A stretch of DNA of 64,000 nt. Source: Streptomyces olivaceus. Its GTDB lineage: Bacteria > Actinomycetota > Actinomycetes > Streptomycetales > Streptomycetaceae. The stretch spans positions 248,001 to 312,000 of the forward strand of contig NZ_JOFH01000004.1 of assembly GCF_000721235.1 (NCBI RefSeq). Reading direction: 5' to 3'. A model generated the notes under the pieces. That model was given only the letters and a program-made list of their open reading frames with translations, was not told the origin of the DNA and made no database searches. Positions within the stretch are counted from its first letter, which is position 1; each line of letters begins with the position of its first letter. A program made the position numbers and the translations under genes. This document shows, one piece after another, positions 35,497-46,192 of this stretch.

Positions 35497-36525
35497 ATGA
35501 CGACCGCACAGACCGCCCCACCCCCGCCCATGCGGCTGAGGGAACTCGTGTTCGGGGCGGCATGTGCCGCCGCCCTCCGCGCGGCCGCACGGCTCGGTGT
35601 CGCCGACGCCCTCGGCGACACCCCCACCGCCGTGGAGGACCTCGCCGCGGCGGTGAAGACCGAGCCCAAGCCGCTGCGCCGGCTGCTGCGCGCCCTGACC
35701 TGCTACGGCGTCTTCACCGAGCACGGCGACGGAACCTTCGCGCACACCGACATGTCCCGGCTGCTGCGCGAGGACGACCCGCACAGTCTGCGCAACATCA
35801 CCCTGTGGTGCACCGAACCGTGGACCTGGGACGCGTGGCCCCTGCTCGACGAGGCGGTGCGCACCGGCCGGAACGTCGTACAGGGCCTGTACGGCAAGGA
35901 GTTCTTCACCTGGCTCAACGAGGACGCGCCCCAGTCGGCCGAGGTCTTCAACCGGGCCATGACGACGTCCAGCCGGCAGTCCGCCCAGGACGTCGCGGCC
36001 CTCCTCGACCTGTCCCGGAGTTCGACGGTCGCCGACATCGGCGGCGGCCAGGGACACGTGGTGGCGAGCCTGCTGGAGAAGTACCCGCACCTGCGGGGCA
36101 CCCTGCTCGACCTGCCGCGGGTGGTGGAGAACGCCGACCCCCGGCTGCGCGCGGGCGGCCCGCTCGCCGACCGGGTGGAGATCGTGCCGGGCGACTGCCG
36201 CGAGGGCGTGCCCGTACGGGCCGACGTGTACGTCATCAAGAACATCCTGGAGTGGGACGACGACAGCACCGCCCGTGCGCTGCGGAGCGTCATGGCGGCC
36301 GGCGGGCCGGGGACACGGGTCGTCGTCATCGAGAACCTCGTCGACGACACCCCGTCGATGCGGTTCAGCACCGCCATGGACCTGCTGCTGCTCCTCAACG
36401 TCGGCGGCGCCAAGCACACCACCGACAGCATGGTGGGCCGCCTGACCGACGCGGGACTCGTCATCGACGACATCCGCCCGGTCAACCCGTACCTGCACGC
36501 CTTCGACTGCACCGTGCCCGAGTGA
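35497..36525 (+). CDS. SAM-dependent O-methyltransferase (acetylserotonin/polyketide type)
   Basis: 342 residues. An N-terminal winged-helix dimerisation domain (about 12-95: AARLGVADALGDTPTAVEDLAA, LLRALTCYGVFTEHGDGTF) is followed by the Rossmann methyltransferase domain with motif I DIGGGQGH (about 183-190), the LLDLPRVVENA block, PGDCREGVPV, and the catalytic-region IKNILEWDDD where many relatives have His. Similar enzymes methylate aromatic polyketides and other hydroxyls. It faces the SchA/CurD gene across a strong terminator; the substrate is unknown. Confidence 0.85.
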   Translation: MTTAQTAPPPPMRLRELVFGAACAAALRAAARLGVADALGDTPTAVEDLAAAVKTEPKPLRRLLRALTCYGVFTEHGDGTFAHTDMSRLLREDDPHSLRNITLWCTEPWTWDAWPLLDEAVRTGRNVVQGLYGKEFFTWLNEDAPQSAEVFNRAMTTSSRQSAQDVAALLDLSRSSTVADIGGGQGHVVASLLEKYPHLRGTLLDLPRVVENADPRLRAGGPLADRVEIVPGDCREGVPVRADVYVIKNILEWDDDSTARALRSVMAAGGPGTRVVVIENLVDDTPSMRFSTAMDLLLLLNVGGAKHTTDSMVGRLTDAGLVIDDIRPVNPYLHAFDCTVPE

Positions 36526-36547
36526 GCTGACCGGGACGCACACGGCG

Positions 36548-36590
36548 CGTCGGCCGCCGGACCGCACGTGCCGCGGTCCGGCGGCCGACG
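36548..36590. terminator. Very strong bidirectional terminator
   Basis: An 18-bp perfect stem (36548-36565 with 36573-36590; outer bases CGTCGGCCGCC) closes a 7-base loop. It separates the convergent O-methyltransferase and SchA/CurD genes and is the longest perfect hairpin noticed in the window. Confidence 0.85.
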
Positions 36591-36612
36591 TGTGTCCGGG
36601 CCGCGGGGCAGG

Positions 36613-37773
36613 TCAGGCGTCCGGCGCGCGGCGGTCGGTCACCAGCTCCATGCGGGCGCCCTCCACAGCGCGGACGAGGCCGCCGCCGGCCGGGGAGCCG
36701 GCGTCGGTGAAACCGTCCAGGAGGGTCGTCAGTTCGGCCACCCGCTCCGGGTCCGGCAGGCCGAGGGTCGTCGCGGGATCACCCGCGTGGAGGTCGCCCC
36801 GCAGGTCGACCAGCCGTACCACGACGTCGTCGCGCTGGAAGATGGTGCTGCACAGGACGGGGCCGAGCGGGTCGTCCGCCGCCGCCTCGTCGCGTTCGGC
36901 GAGCAGTTGGGCCAGCCGCATGCCGCAGCCCGGCCGGGCCGGGTACGACAGCGCGTGCCGCTGCGCCGCCCGGCCCTCCTGCCCGGCCCGCACGTGATGG
37001 ACGGCGGGCAGTGCCGCGCGCGTGTAGAACACCCGGGCGGACTCCGGGTCGGCGAGGTCCCGGTCCTGCTCCAGGTACGGGTTGATCGCCTCCTCGACGG
37101 CACGCACCTCGGGCTGCTCGGCCACGTGCCGCAGGGCCGCCAGCAGGTCGCCGCGGACCTCGATGGCCCGCACCACCCGGTTGCCGTGCAGGAACAGGGA
37201 CGTGCGGCACAGCCGGGTGGAGTCGTCGACCCGCGGCTCGGGCGAGGCGTAGTCGGCCAGGATCCTGCCGACCGCCTCCTCGCTGCCCGGCTTCACGGTG
37301 AACGTGATCGCGTGCCGGATGACGCCGTCGCCGACCCGGGGTGCCGCCTGCAGCCCGCCCCGGCCCTGCGCGTCGGCGGCGGCCCGGTGGCCGGTCTCGC
37401 GGACCACGTGGAAGCGCAGGGACCTGGTGTCCCTGACACAGCTGTGCAGCGGCTGGACCATCCGCACGTGCTCCTCGCTGCTCACCCAGTTCAGGAACGG
37501 CGGGGCGCTCTCCCACTCGCTGGTGATGAGCCACTGCGAGGGGTTCTCGATGGACTGGCAGAGCTGCTCGCCGATGTGCCCGGGCACGGACTCCACGTGG
37601 CTGCGCAGGTTCTCGTACGTCTCCAGGAACTGCTGCTGGGCGCCGTCGTAGACCTCGACCAGCAGGACGACCCGCAGGCGGGAGCCGTCGAACACGGACT
37701 GGGAGACCTGGTGCGCCACCTGGCGTGTCAGCGGGTCGGAGGCATCGGGAGCAGGGGTGGACATGGTGGTCAT
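36613..37773 (-). CDS. SchA/CurD-domain protein (spore-pigment type)
   Basis: 386 residues. The first about 110 resemble an antibiotic-biosynthesis-monooxygenase-like ferredoxin fold (VVLLVEVYDGAQQQFLETYENLRSHV, ITSEWESAPPFLNW). Residues about 140-386 form two copies of the SchA/CurD-like domain (HAITFTVKPGSEEAVG and, in the second, HALSYPARPG, each followed by a segment like VVRAIEVRGDL or VVVRLVDLRGDL). Relatives are the first genes of whiE-type spore-pigment polyketide clusters. No polyketide synthase gene is present here. ATG 37773 is chosen, with GAAGGGA 11 bases upstream. Confidence 0.82.
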   Translation of the reverse strand: MTTMSTPAPDASDPLTRQVAHQVSQSVFDGSRLRVVLLVEVYDGAQQQFLETYENLRSHVESVPGHIGEQLCQSIENPSQWLITSEWESAPPFLNWVSSEEHVRMVQPLHSCVRDTRSLRFHVVRETGHRAAADAQGRGGLQAAPRVGDGVIRHAITFTVKPGSEEAVGRILADYASPEPRVDDSTRLCRTSLFLHGNRVVRAIEVRGDLLAALRHVAEQPEVRAVEEAINPYLEQDRDLADPESARVFYTRAALPAVHHVRAGQEGRAAQRHALSYPARPGCGMRLAQLLAERDEAAADDPLGPVLCSTIFQRDDVVVRLVDLRGDLHAGDPATTLGLPDPERVAELTTLLDGFTDAGSPAGGGLVRAVEGARMELVTDRRAPDA

Positions 37774-37903
37774 CTGGCGCACATTCCCTTCGCGGGGGCG
37801 GTACCTGAACGTCGGCCGCGGTGGTGCGACGCCGGCTTGCCTCGATCCTCGGTCCGGCCCCGGCGGCCCGCGACCCGTGTGCACTGCGCGGGTGACCGGC
37901 ACC

Positions 37904-38578
37904 TCAGGTGAGGTGCGCGAAGACGACCAGGTTGTCCGTGTAGTCCTTGACCTTGTGGTCGTAGTCGCCCGCACAGGTGATGAGCCGCACCTCGGGCCGG
38001 TCCGCGTCGCCGTAGACGCGTTCGCTGGGGAAGGCGTCCTTCTCGAAGGTCTCCAGGGAGTCGACCGTGAAGGACGCCGTGCGCCCGTCGGCGCGCTCGA
38101 CCTTGAAGACGTCGCCCTCGTTCAGCCGGTCCAGGCGGGCGAAGACGGCGGCGGAGGTCTTCGTGTCCACGTGCCCGGCGATGACCGAGGTGCCCTTCTC
38201 CCCCGGCGACACGCCCCCCGCGTACCAGCCGACGAGGTTGGTGTCGTCGGCGGGCGGGGGTTTCAGCTGCCCGTTCTTCCCGATGGCGAGGTCGGTGAAG
38301 GGGGCGTCGACGGAGATCTCCGGGATCAGCAGGCGCTCCGGCTTCGCACGGGGCAGGGCCCGTCCGGCCGGGCTCGCCGGGGAGGCGGGCGGGGCGGACG
38401 TGCCGGGCTGGGCGGGCAGCGGGGGCCCGGAGGAGTCGGCCGACGTGTCGTTGCCGCCGACCAGGCTCACCGCCAGCACCAGCAGGGCCACGGCGCACAG
38501 CACCATCAGACCGGGGCGCGAGCCCTGGGAGGCCTGGGCGGTCTCGTCGTCGGCGGGGGCGGAAGGGGGTACTGCCAT
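37904..38578 (-). CDS. Class F-type sortase
   Basis: A 224-residue membrane-anchored transpeptidase. One N-terminal transmembrane segment (about 24-40) and a Pro/Ser-rich linker precede the sortase barrel with catalytic His 136 (IAGHVDT) and Cys 202 (RLITCAG). The site usually holding the catalytic Arg reads YDHKVKDYTDN, with His 208 where Arg is expected. It should join a sorting-signal protein to the cell wall. ATG 38578 has GGAG upstream. The gene lies 128 bp downstream of its probable substrate gene. Confidence 0.87.
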   Translation of the reverse strand: MAVPPSAPADDETAQASQGSRPGLMVLCAVALLVLAVSLVGGNDTSADSSGPPLPAQPGTSAPPASPASPAGRALPRAKPERLLIPEISVDAPFTDLAIGKNGQLKPPPADDTNLVGWYAGGVSPGEKGTSVIAGHVDTKTSAAVFARLDRLNEGDVFKVERADGRTASFTVDSLETFEKDAFPSERVYGDADRPEVRLITCAGDYDHKVKDYTDNLVVFAHLT

Positions 38579-38706
38579 CGGGACTCCTCACTGGGGCACG
38601 GCACCGGGGCGACGGCACGAGGGGCGGGTGCGAGGGGGGCGGGTGCGGACCGGGCCGCCACGGGTGCTTCGGGTGGCGGCCCGGCTGCTATCGCGCCCGG
38701 CACGGC

Positions 38707-39171
38707 TCAGGCCGTTCCGTGGGCCGACTTCTTGCGTCGGACGGCGTACAGGCCGGTGCCGGCGACGGCGAGGACGGCCAGCCCGCCGGCGGTCGTGGTC
38801 GGCGTGTCGAGTCCGCCGCCACCGGTGTGCATCCCGCCGCGGGGCTTCTCGTGCTCCCCGCCGCCCCAGGACTTCTCGCCCTCGTCCTGCTGGTAGGTCT
38901 GCGAGCCCTGCTCGGACTCGCGGCCACCGCCGCCACCGCCGTCGCGGCCGCCGCCGTCGTGGTCGCCCTGGCTCACCGCGGCCAGCGCGCCGCCGCCCGT
39001 GTGCACTCCGCCGCGCGGCTCGTCGTGCTTGCCTCCGTTGTCGTGCTCCTTGCTGTAGGAAGAGTCGTCGTGGTCCCAGTCACCGCCGGCCGCCGCGTAG
39101 GCGCCGGGGGCGCCGAGGACGAACACGGCCGAGGCCGCGGCAGTGGTCAGGAGCATGCGAGCAGAACGCAT
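38707..39171 (-). CDS. Gly/His-rich surface protein, probable sortase substrate
   Basis: 154 residues. A signal peptide (about 1-26, ending AYA) precedes a Gly/Asp/His-rich region holding two near-identical 15-residue units, HDEPRGGVHTGGGAL (49-63) and HEKPRGGMHTGGGGL (107-121). The C-terminus has DTPTTT, a hydrophobic segment (GGLAVLAVAGTGLYAV) and RRKK, the layout of a wall-sorting signal but without a classical LPxTG. ATG 39171 has GGAAGGA upstream. The neighbouring sortase makes it a likely dedicated substrate. Confidence 0.75.
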   Translation of the reverse strand: MRSARMLLTTAAASAVFVLGAPGAYAAAGGDWDHDDSSYSKEHDNGGKHDEPRGGVHTGGGALAAVSQGDHDGGGRDGGGGGGRESEQGSQTYQQDEGEKSWGGGEHEKPRGGMHTGGGGLDTPTTTAGGLAVLAVAGTGLYAVRRKKSAHGTA

Positions 39172-39346
39172 CTTCGGTTCCTTCCGTCACGGCCGGGCAG
39201 CTGGTGCTTCGTCAGCTGAGGTGACCCGGCCCCGACGTGAATCACCGTCAGCCCCGGGCCCGTCCCGCACCACTCAAGGCGCTCAGCCGGGTGATGCCGT
39301 CCGCCGGACGGGGTGCCCGTGGCGCCCGCCACTCCCCCGGCGCCCG

Positions 39347-41242
39347 TCACCCCTCCGGGTCGGTGCGGGTCGGGTCCCGCACTTCCGGCTGCTGGATCCG
39401 CGAACCGGGGGCGGCCCGGTCGGGGGTGGCCTCGCTCTGCCCGGACTGGGGCGGCGGGGGCGGCGCGGTGTCGCCGGGGGCGCCCATGCCGGCGGCGGGC
39501 AGGCGCAGCGCGAGCAGGGCGACGTCGTCGCCGCGCGGCGCGATACGGGCGAGCAGTTCGTCGCAGAAGTCGTCCGGGCCCCACGCCTCCAGCCGCCGCG
39601 CGAGCACGCCGGCATGGTGGCGGAGCTGGTCCATGCCCACGTCGATGGGGCGGTCGCGGCTCTCCACCAGACCGTCGGTGTAGAGCAGGAGGATGCTCTC
39701 GGGCGGGAGGTCCTCGCAGGCGTCGGGCCAGCTCAGACCGAGGCGCAGGGTGGCGCTCATCCCGATGAGCGGGCCGTGGCCGCCCTCCAGGAAGCGGGGT
39801 TCACCGTCCCGGGTGACCAGCAGGGGAGGCGGGTGCCCTGCGTTGACCCAGTTCAGCCGCCACGGGCCGCCCTCGGCGCCTTCGACGCGGGCGAAGACGA
39901 GGGTGGCCATGGGCGCGTCGCTGGTGTTGGTCACGGCCTCGTCGAGGCGGCGCATGATCAGGCTGGGCGGCTCCTGGTGGTCCCAGGCCAGGGCGCGCAG
40001 CATGTTGCGCACCTCCGCCATGTGGGCGGCGGCCTGCAGATCGTGCCCGACGACGTCGCCGATGACCAGGGCCAGCACACCGTCGCCGAGCAGGATGGCG
40101 TCGTACCAGTCGCCGCCGACCTCCATGGCGCTCTCGGCGGGCCAGTAGCGGGCGGCCATGCGGAGGTGGTCGACCTGCGGGAGCGGGGTGAGCAGCTGGC
40201 GCTGCATGGTCTCGGCGACGTTCTGCTGCTCGTGGTAGAGCCGGGCGTTGTCCAGGATCAGTCCGACGCGGCGGCCGATGTCGGCCAGCAGGGCGATCTC
40301 GGCCCCGGTGTGGGCGGGGTGGTCCCCGGTGCGGGCCACCGTCAGCAGGCCGTAGGGGCGTTGCCGAGTGCCGAGCGGGACAACGGAGGCGGTGTGTCCG
40401 CCGAGCCGTTCGAACAGGTCCCGGTGGGTGGCGGCCAGCGGGTTCTCCGGATCCTTGAAGAGGTCCGCCGCGCGCAGTGTGACGGGCCGTTCACCGTTGA
40501 TCAGGAGGGTGATCGCGGCGCGTGCCTGGTCCGGCAGCGAGGTCAGGGGACCACGCAGGCGCCGGGCCCGCTCCGGGTGCGCGTTGCTGCGGACGGCGAC
40601 GCGGTCCAGGATGTCCGACTGGCCCGGACGGACGTCGACGGCGGCCCACTGCCCCAGCTCCGGCACCAGCAGACGCAGGAGGCGGCGGAGCGTGGTGGAG
40701 GTGTGCTCGGTGGGGACCAGCACCGTGGAGATCTCGGCGACCAGGTGCAGCTGGGCCGACAGGGCCTCCAGCGCGGTGGTCCTCGCCCGGGTCTCCTCGA
40801 CGGCGCCGCGGTGCAGGCTGAAGTCGTGGAAGACGAGGACCAGCCCTTCCTGCCGCCCGTCGCGGACGAGCGGGGTGACCGCCCAGATGACGGGGACCAC
40901 GGTGCCGTCGGCCCGCTGGAAGTACTCGTCGCCGCCCTCCTTGGCGGGCACTCCGTGCAGCGGGTCGCGCAGCTCGCACCGCTCGCGCGGTACAGGGCTC
41001 CCGTCGGCGTGCCGGTGCAGCAGGTCGTGGGCGTCGTGTCCGAGCATCTCCGCCTCGGTCCGTCCGAGCAGTTCCTCGGCCCAGGGGTTGACGGAGGTGA
41101 TCCGGGCGGTGGGGCCGAGAGTGAGGACGCCGGCGCCGAGGGCGCGCAGCACGGCGCGGGGGAAGCCGGGCTCCCGTGGAGCGTCCGCCCTCTCGCGGCC
41201 CGGCTCGTCGTCCTCCCGGTGGCCCGCCCAGCGTGACGTCAC
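39347..41242 (-). CDS. PAS-GAF-SpoIIE (PP2C) phosphatase
   Basis: About 631 residues. Residues about 20-135 are a PAS domain (VLRALGAGVLTLGPTARITSVNPWAEELLG), about 165-320 a GAF domain, and about 355-590 a SpoIIE-type PP2C phosphatase (AMEVGGDWYDAILLGDGVLALVIGDVVGHD with metal-binding Asp residues, and LLYTDGLVESRDRPID). A Pro-rich tail follows. Such proteins dephosphorylate anti-sigma-factor antagonists. The start is uncertain (GTG 41242 or 41251); the open frame beyond crosses the divergent GNAT gene. The RsbW-like ATPase at 41915 and the STAS protein at 54523 could be partners. Confidence 0.85.
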   Translation of the reverse strand: MTSRWAGHREDDEPGRERADAPREPGFPRAVLRALGAGVLTLGPTARITSVNPWAEELLGRTEAEMLGHDAHDLLHRHADGSPVPRERCELRDPLHGVPAKEGGDEYFQRADGTVVPVIWAVTPLVRDGRQEGLVLVFHDFSLHRGAVEETRARTTALEALSAQLHLVAEISTVLVPTEHTSTTLRRLLRLLVPELGQWAAVDVRPGQSDILDRVAVRSNAHPERARRLRGPLTSLPDQARAAITLLINGERPVTLRAADLFKDPENPLAATHRDLFERLGGHTASVVPLGTRQRPYGLLTVARTGDHPAHTGAEIALLADIGRRVGLILDNARLYHEQQNVAETMQRQLLTPLPQVDHLRMAARYWPAESAMEVGGDWYDAILLGDGVLALVIGDVVGHDLQAAAHMAEVRNMLRALAWDHQEPPSLIMRRLDEAVTNTSDAPMATLVFARVEGAEGGPWRLNWVNAGHPPPLLVTRDGEPRFLEGGHGPLIGMSATLRLGLSWPDACEDLPPESILLLYTDGLVESRDRPIDVGMDQLRHHAGVLARRLEAWGPDDFCDELLARIAPRGDDVALLALRLPAAGMGAPGDTAPPPPPQSGQSEATPDRAAPGSRIQQPEVRDPTRTDPEG

Positions 41243-41384
41243 GACCCACACAGCCTTCCGATGCCGTCCATGCCGCCAGCTTCCCTCAGCCGGCGGCGGT
41301 GAACCGCTCCACTGGGCCGAAGGAGTCAGGCGCGGGCCCGGTATTCCGCTCGCCCAGCGGCCCGCTCTCCCGTAGGTTCGCCCG

Positions 41385-41927
41385 ATGTCCGAACTGCGAA
41401 CCGAACGACTCGTGCTCCGCGACTGGCGGGCCTCCGACCTCGCCCCGTGGGCGGCCTTGAACGCCGATCCGGAGGTCCGGGAGTACTTCCCCGGGGTGCT
41501 GACGCGCGAGGAGAGCGAGGCGTCCGCGGCCCGCTTCCAGGCCGACCTCGACCGGCGGGGCTGGGGGTGGTGGGCGGTGGAGACCGCCGCGGCCGGCGAG
41601 TTCGTCGGGTTCGCCGGGCTCGATCCCGTGGAGGACGGCATGCCGTTCACCGGCGTGGAGGCCGGATGGCGGCTGGCGCGGCCGGCCTGGGGGCACGGTT
41701 ACGCCACCGAGGCAGCGCGAGCGGTGCTGGGCCACGCCTTCGGGGAGCTGGGACTGGCGGAGGTCCTGGCGCTGACGACGGCCACCAACGCGCGCTCGCG
41801 GGCGGTGATGCGCCGGCTGGGCATGACCCGCGACCCGGCCGAGGACTTCGACGATCCGGACGTGCCGGAGGGTCCGCTGCGGCGCTGCGTGGTGTACCGG
41901 CTGCGGCGGCCGGCTCAGGCCGGGTGA
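41385..41927 (+). CDS. GNAT N-acetyltransferase (RimJ/RimL type)
   Basis: 180 residues. The RimJ/RimL layout is clear: LRTERLVLRDWRASDLAPWAAL at the N-terminus, EAGWRLARPAWGHGYATEAARAVL (acetyl-CoA loop) and the closing TNARSRAVMRRLGM. It transfers an acetyl group to an amine, perhaps a protein N-terminus or small metabolite. The last 13 bp overlap the convergent ATPase gene. Confidence 0.87.
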   Translation: MSELRTERLVLRDWRASDLAPWAALNADPEVREYFPGVLTREESEASAARFQADLDRRGWGWWAVETAAAGEFVGFAGLDPVEDGMPFTGVEAGWRLARPAWGHGYATEAARAVLGHAFGELGLAEVLALTTATNARSRAVMRRLGMTRDPAEDFDDPDVPEGPLRRCVVYRLRRPAQAG

Positions 41928-42388
41928 CCGAGGGCGGCGGTGCCGTTCCTGTCGTCGGCGAGCCGCACGGCGGCCCGCATGCGCTTGCCGACGGGTGCCC
42001 GGTGCACCTCGAAGCTCTGGCAGACGGCCATGACTATCTCCAGCCCGTGCCGGCCGACGCGGCCGGGGTCGGCGGTCTCGGGCACGGGCAGCCGCGGTTC
42101 GCTGTCCCACACCGTGACCTCCACCCGGTCCTCGGCCAGCTCCAGGTCGACCAGGGAGGGCCCGGGGGCGTACTTGCAGGCGTTCGTCAGCAGCTCGCTG
42201 ACCACCAGCTGCACCAGTTCGACCGCGCGGTCGGACACCGGGAGCACCTGTGCCGCCCGCACCCGCGCCAGGAACGCCCGGGCCAGCTCCCGGCCCCGGG
42301 CGATGTCACCGGGCATGCCCTCGTACTCCGCCGTCACCCTGACCGGCTCTTCTTCCGGCCGTTGCCCGTTGCGGGCAGCCCCGTCCAT
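41915..42388 (-). CDS. RsbW-like ATP-binding regulator (anti-sigma type)
   Basis: A 157-residue GHKL ATPase resembling the serine-kinase anti-sigma factors abundant in Streptomyces. The N box is VVSELLTNACKYAPG (about 62-76) and the G1 region VWDSEPRLP; the last G box is shortened to GRHGLEIVMAVCQSFEV. It probably acts in partner-switching with STAS and SpoIIE proteins. ATG 42388 has a GAGG-containing leader. Confidence 0.87.
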   Translation of the reverse strand: MDGAARNGQRPEEEPVRVTAEYEGMPGDIARGRELARAFLARVRAAQVLPVSDRAVELVQLVVSELLTNACKYAPGPSLVDLELAEDRVEVTVWDSEPRLPVPETADPGRVGRHGLEIVMAVCQSFEVHRAPVGKRMRAAVRLADDRNGTAALGHPA

Positions 42389-42802
42389 CCGATCCGCCCT
42401 CTTCCTGAGCCTTGACCGTTTACGCCAGCCCGTCTACCCGCGAAACCGGGAAACATCACCGGGCGCCACGGTCACGGGACGGCGGGGTACGCCGTCTCCG
42501 TGCGTGGTCCCTCTCCCCGCTCCGACTCGGCGCGTTCCCGGCCCTGTTCGGCACTCGGCACCTGCCCGATCCTGTGACCGGCCGCGCGCCGGGCGGTCAC
42601 CGGGGTCGCACGGTGCCGGACCCGGGGGTGGCCACGTGGCGCACGACGGGCAGGTCTCCGCGCGCACGGCGGACCGGGGCGGGCAGCAGCCCAGGAGGTG
42701 ATCGACGGCTACGCGGTCCGTGGGACGGCCGTGGCCGTGGGCCAGCCGTGGGGTTCCCCGGGCCGGCCGATCGGGGCCGGCCCGGGACGGGTCCGTGCGG
42801 CG
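42389..42802. other. Gene-free 414-bp stretch
   Basis: This gap lies upstream of the RsbW-like gene and downstream of pgm. Open frames here have composition unlike real genes and no recognisable protein. The only clear structure is the pgm terminator at 42757-42786; the RsbW-like promoter should lie near 42400-42460. Confidence 0.6.
42757..42786. terminator. Terminator of pgm
   Basis: CCCGGGCCGGCC (42757-42768) and GGCCGGCCCGGG (42775-42786) form a perfect 12-bp stem with a 6-base loop, 16 bp past the pgm stop on the minus strand. Confidence 0.8.
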
Positions 42803-44443
<1,641 letters not shown>

Positions 44444-44600
44444 GCGCCCACTCCTCCGCATCGGTCGGGACTTAGCTCGCGGCCCCATTTTCCCCTGTCC
44501 GGGCAGTGGTGCCGTACGCCTCGCCCTCGGTGGTGGCGGGTGCGGGGCGCGGCGGGGGTGGTGCCGGGAGCGCCGACCGTGCGGGAGGACCGGCCGGGCG

Positions 44601-45029
44601 TCAGATCCGGCCGCCGGTGAGACGGGTGAGGGGCCCGCGGGACTGGTGTCCCGCGCGGCGGCCCACCGCGTACGAGGCGGCGCTGACGGCGGTGATGCCG
44701 ACGCCCACGCCCGCGGCGACGAGCTTGCGGTGGGCGATGGCCGTCCACGCCGTCTTCGCCGTGGCCGCGACCTGCCCCGTGGTGGCGACGACCGCCTGGC
44801 GGCCGGCCTCGACGCCCTTGGCCGCCGTGTGCACGGCACCGTTCGCGGCCTCGGCGGAGCGCTGGGCGCCGGCCCTGGCCGCCGACGCGGCGTCACCGGC
44901 CCGGTCGGCGGCGGCCCGGCTCGCCCGCGAGGCGGGTGCGGTCGCCTTCTCCGCGGCGCCGCGCGCCTTGGACTCGGCGGTCCGGGTGCCGGTGGGCTTC
45001 TTGTTCGTGTCCTTGTTCGGATCGCTCAT
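44601..45029 (-). CDS. Ala/Lys-rich single-span membrane protein of unknown function
   Basis: 142 residues. The N-terminal about 95 are hydrophilic and Ala/Lys/Arg-rich, with heptad-like AE-KA and [11 protein letters not shown] units suggesting a long amphipathic or coiled helix. One hydrophobic segment ([21 protein letters not shown], about 106-126) and a basic tail [10 protein letters not shown] follow. ATG 45029 has AAGGCGG upstream. It resembles other small Streptomyces membrane-tether proteins, but no named family is recognised. Confidence 0.6.
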   Translation of the reverse strand: MSDPNKDTNKKPTGTRTAESKARGAAEKATAPASRASRAAADRAGDAASAARAGAQRSAEAANGAVHTAAKGVEAGRQAVVATTGQVAATAKTAWTAIAHRKLVAAGVGVGITAVSAASYAVGRRAGHQSRGPLTRLTGGRI

Positions 45030-45162
45030 GGATACCGCCTTGCCCCTCACCGCGGCGGCAAACGCGAGCGCCTCCTCCCGGCCTCCAACGGGGCTTCGGC
45101 GTCGCGGCCTTGGGACGCGGGACCGTGGTGACCCCCAACCCGGCGGTGTCGGTGAGCGGCCG

Positions 45163-46098
45163 TCAGCCGGACGCGGTCGGGGGCAGCTGGGCGGTGCTCA
45201 CCTGCTCGCCCAGTACCCGGCCCATGAACTGCACGAGCCAGCGCTGCGCCGGGCTGCGCGAGGACTCGTGCCGCGCGTACAGGGCGATCTCGATCGGCTC
45301 GGTGTCGAAGGGCAGCCGCACCAGGCGTACCCGGTGGGAGGTGGTGAAGACCTCACCGACGTACTCGGGGACGATGGCGACCAGATCGGTCTGTTCCAGC
45401 AGGTAGGGCAGCATCGAGAAGCGGGTGGCGTCCACGGCCACCCGTTCGAGGAGTCCGTGCGCGGCCAGCACCGCCCGGGGCGCGACGTGCCCGCTCGGTC
45501 CGAAGACCGTCGCGTGGTGCTCGGCCGCGAGGTCCGCCAGGGTCACTGCGTCGCCGCGCACACGCGGGTGGTCGGCGGCGACCATCAGGACGTAGCGCTC
45601 GCGGAAGAGCGGGATGCGCACGGTCAGGTGCGAGGTGATCACCGGGGTGGCCACGAACGCGTCGAGGTCGCCGCGGCGCAGCTGCCCCTCCGCGTCGTCC
45701 ACGTCGAAGGGGCGGACGGTGAAGGACACCCCCGGCGCCCGCTCGCGCGCCGCGGCGAGGAGCCTGGGCAGCAGGGTGGCCTCGCCGAGGTCGGAGAGGG
45801 CGATGGTGAAGCGGCCCGACATGGTCTCGGCGTCGAAGAGGTCGCCCTGGCGGACCGTTCCGTCGATCTCGGCCAGCGCGCGCTGGAGCGGCAGGTACAG
45901 GCGCCGGGCGCCCGCGGTGGGCGTCAGCCCGCGTCCGTTGCGGCGGAACAGCTCGTCGTCGAAGTGCCGGCGCAGCTTGCCCAGGCTGTAGCTGACGGTG
46001 GGCTGGGTGACGTGCAACGTCTCGGCGGTCGCCGTGACGCTGCCGGTCTCGTAGAGCAGGACGAAGACGCGGGCCAGGTTGAGATCGAAGGTCCCCAT
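45163..46098 (-). CDS. LysR-family regulator of the benzoylformate genes
   Basis: About 311 residues. The helix-turn-helix is DLNLARVFVLLYETGSVTATAETLHVTQPTVSYSLGKLRRHF; residues about 95-300 are the periplasmic-binding-like effector domain. It is divergent from the decarboxylase at 46193 with a 94-bp gap, so it likely activates the pathway in response to an aromatic acid. The preferred start is ATG 46098; ATG 46131 is also open. ATGTCGCGG occurs twice in the gap region (46112 and 46144) and may be related to binding. Confidence 0.85.
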   Translation of the reverse strand: MGTFDLNLARVFVLLYETGSVTATAETLHVTQPTVSYSLGKLRRHFDDELFRRNGRGLTPTAGARRLYLPLQRALAEIDGTVRQGDLFDAETMSGRFTIALSDLGEATLLPRLLAAARERAPGVSFTVRPFDVDDAEGQLRRGDLDAFVATPVITSHLTVRIPLFRERYVLMVAADHPRVRGDAVTLADLAAEHHATVFGPSGHVAPRAVLAAHGLLERVAVDATRFSMLPYLLEQTDLVAIVPEYVGEVFTTSHRVRLVRLPFDTEPIEIALYARHESSRSPAQRWLVQFMGRVLGEQVSTAQLPPTASG

Positions 46099-46192
46099 AT
46101 CGACGGACTCTATGTCGCGGTGACGAAACATCTATTGGTGCCCATGTCGCGGGGTCCCTAGCGTGTCCCACGTCACACCGAAAGGACTGTCC

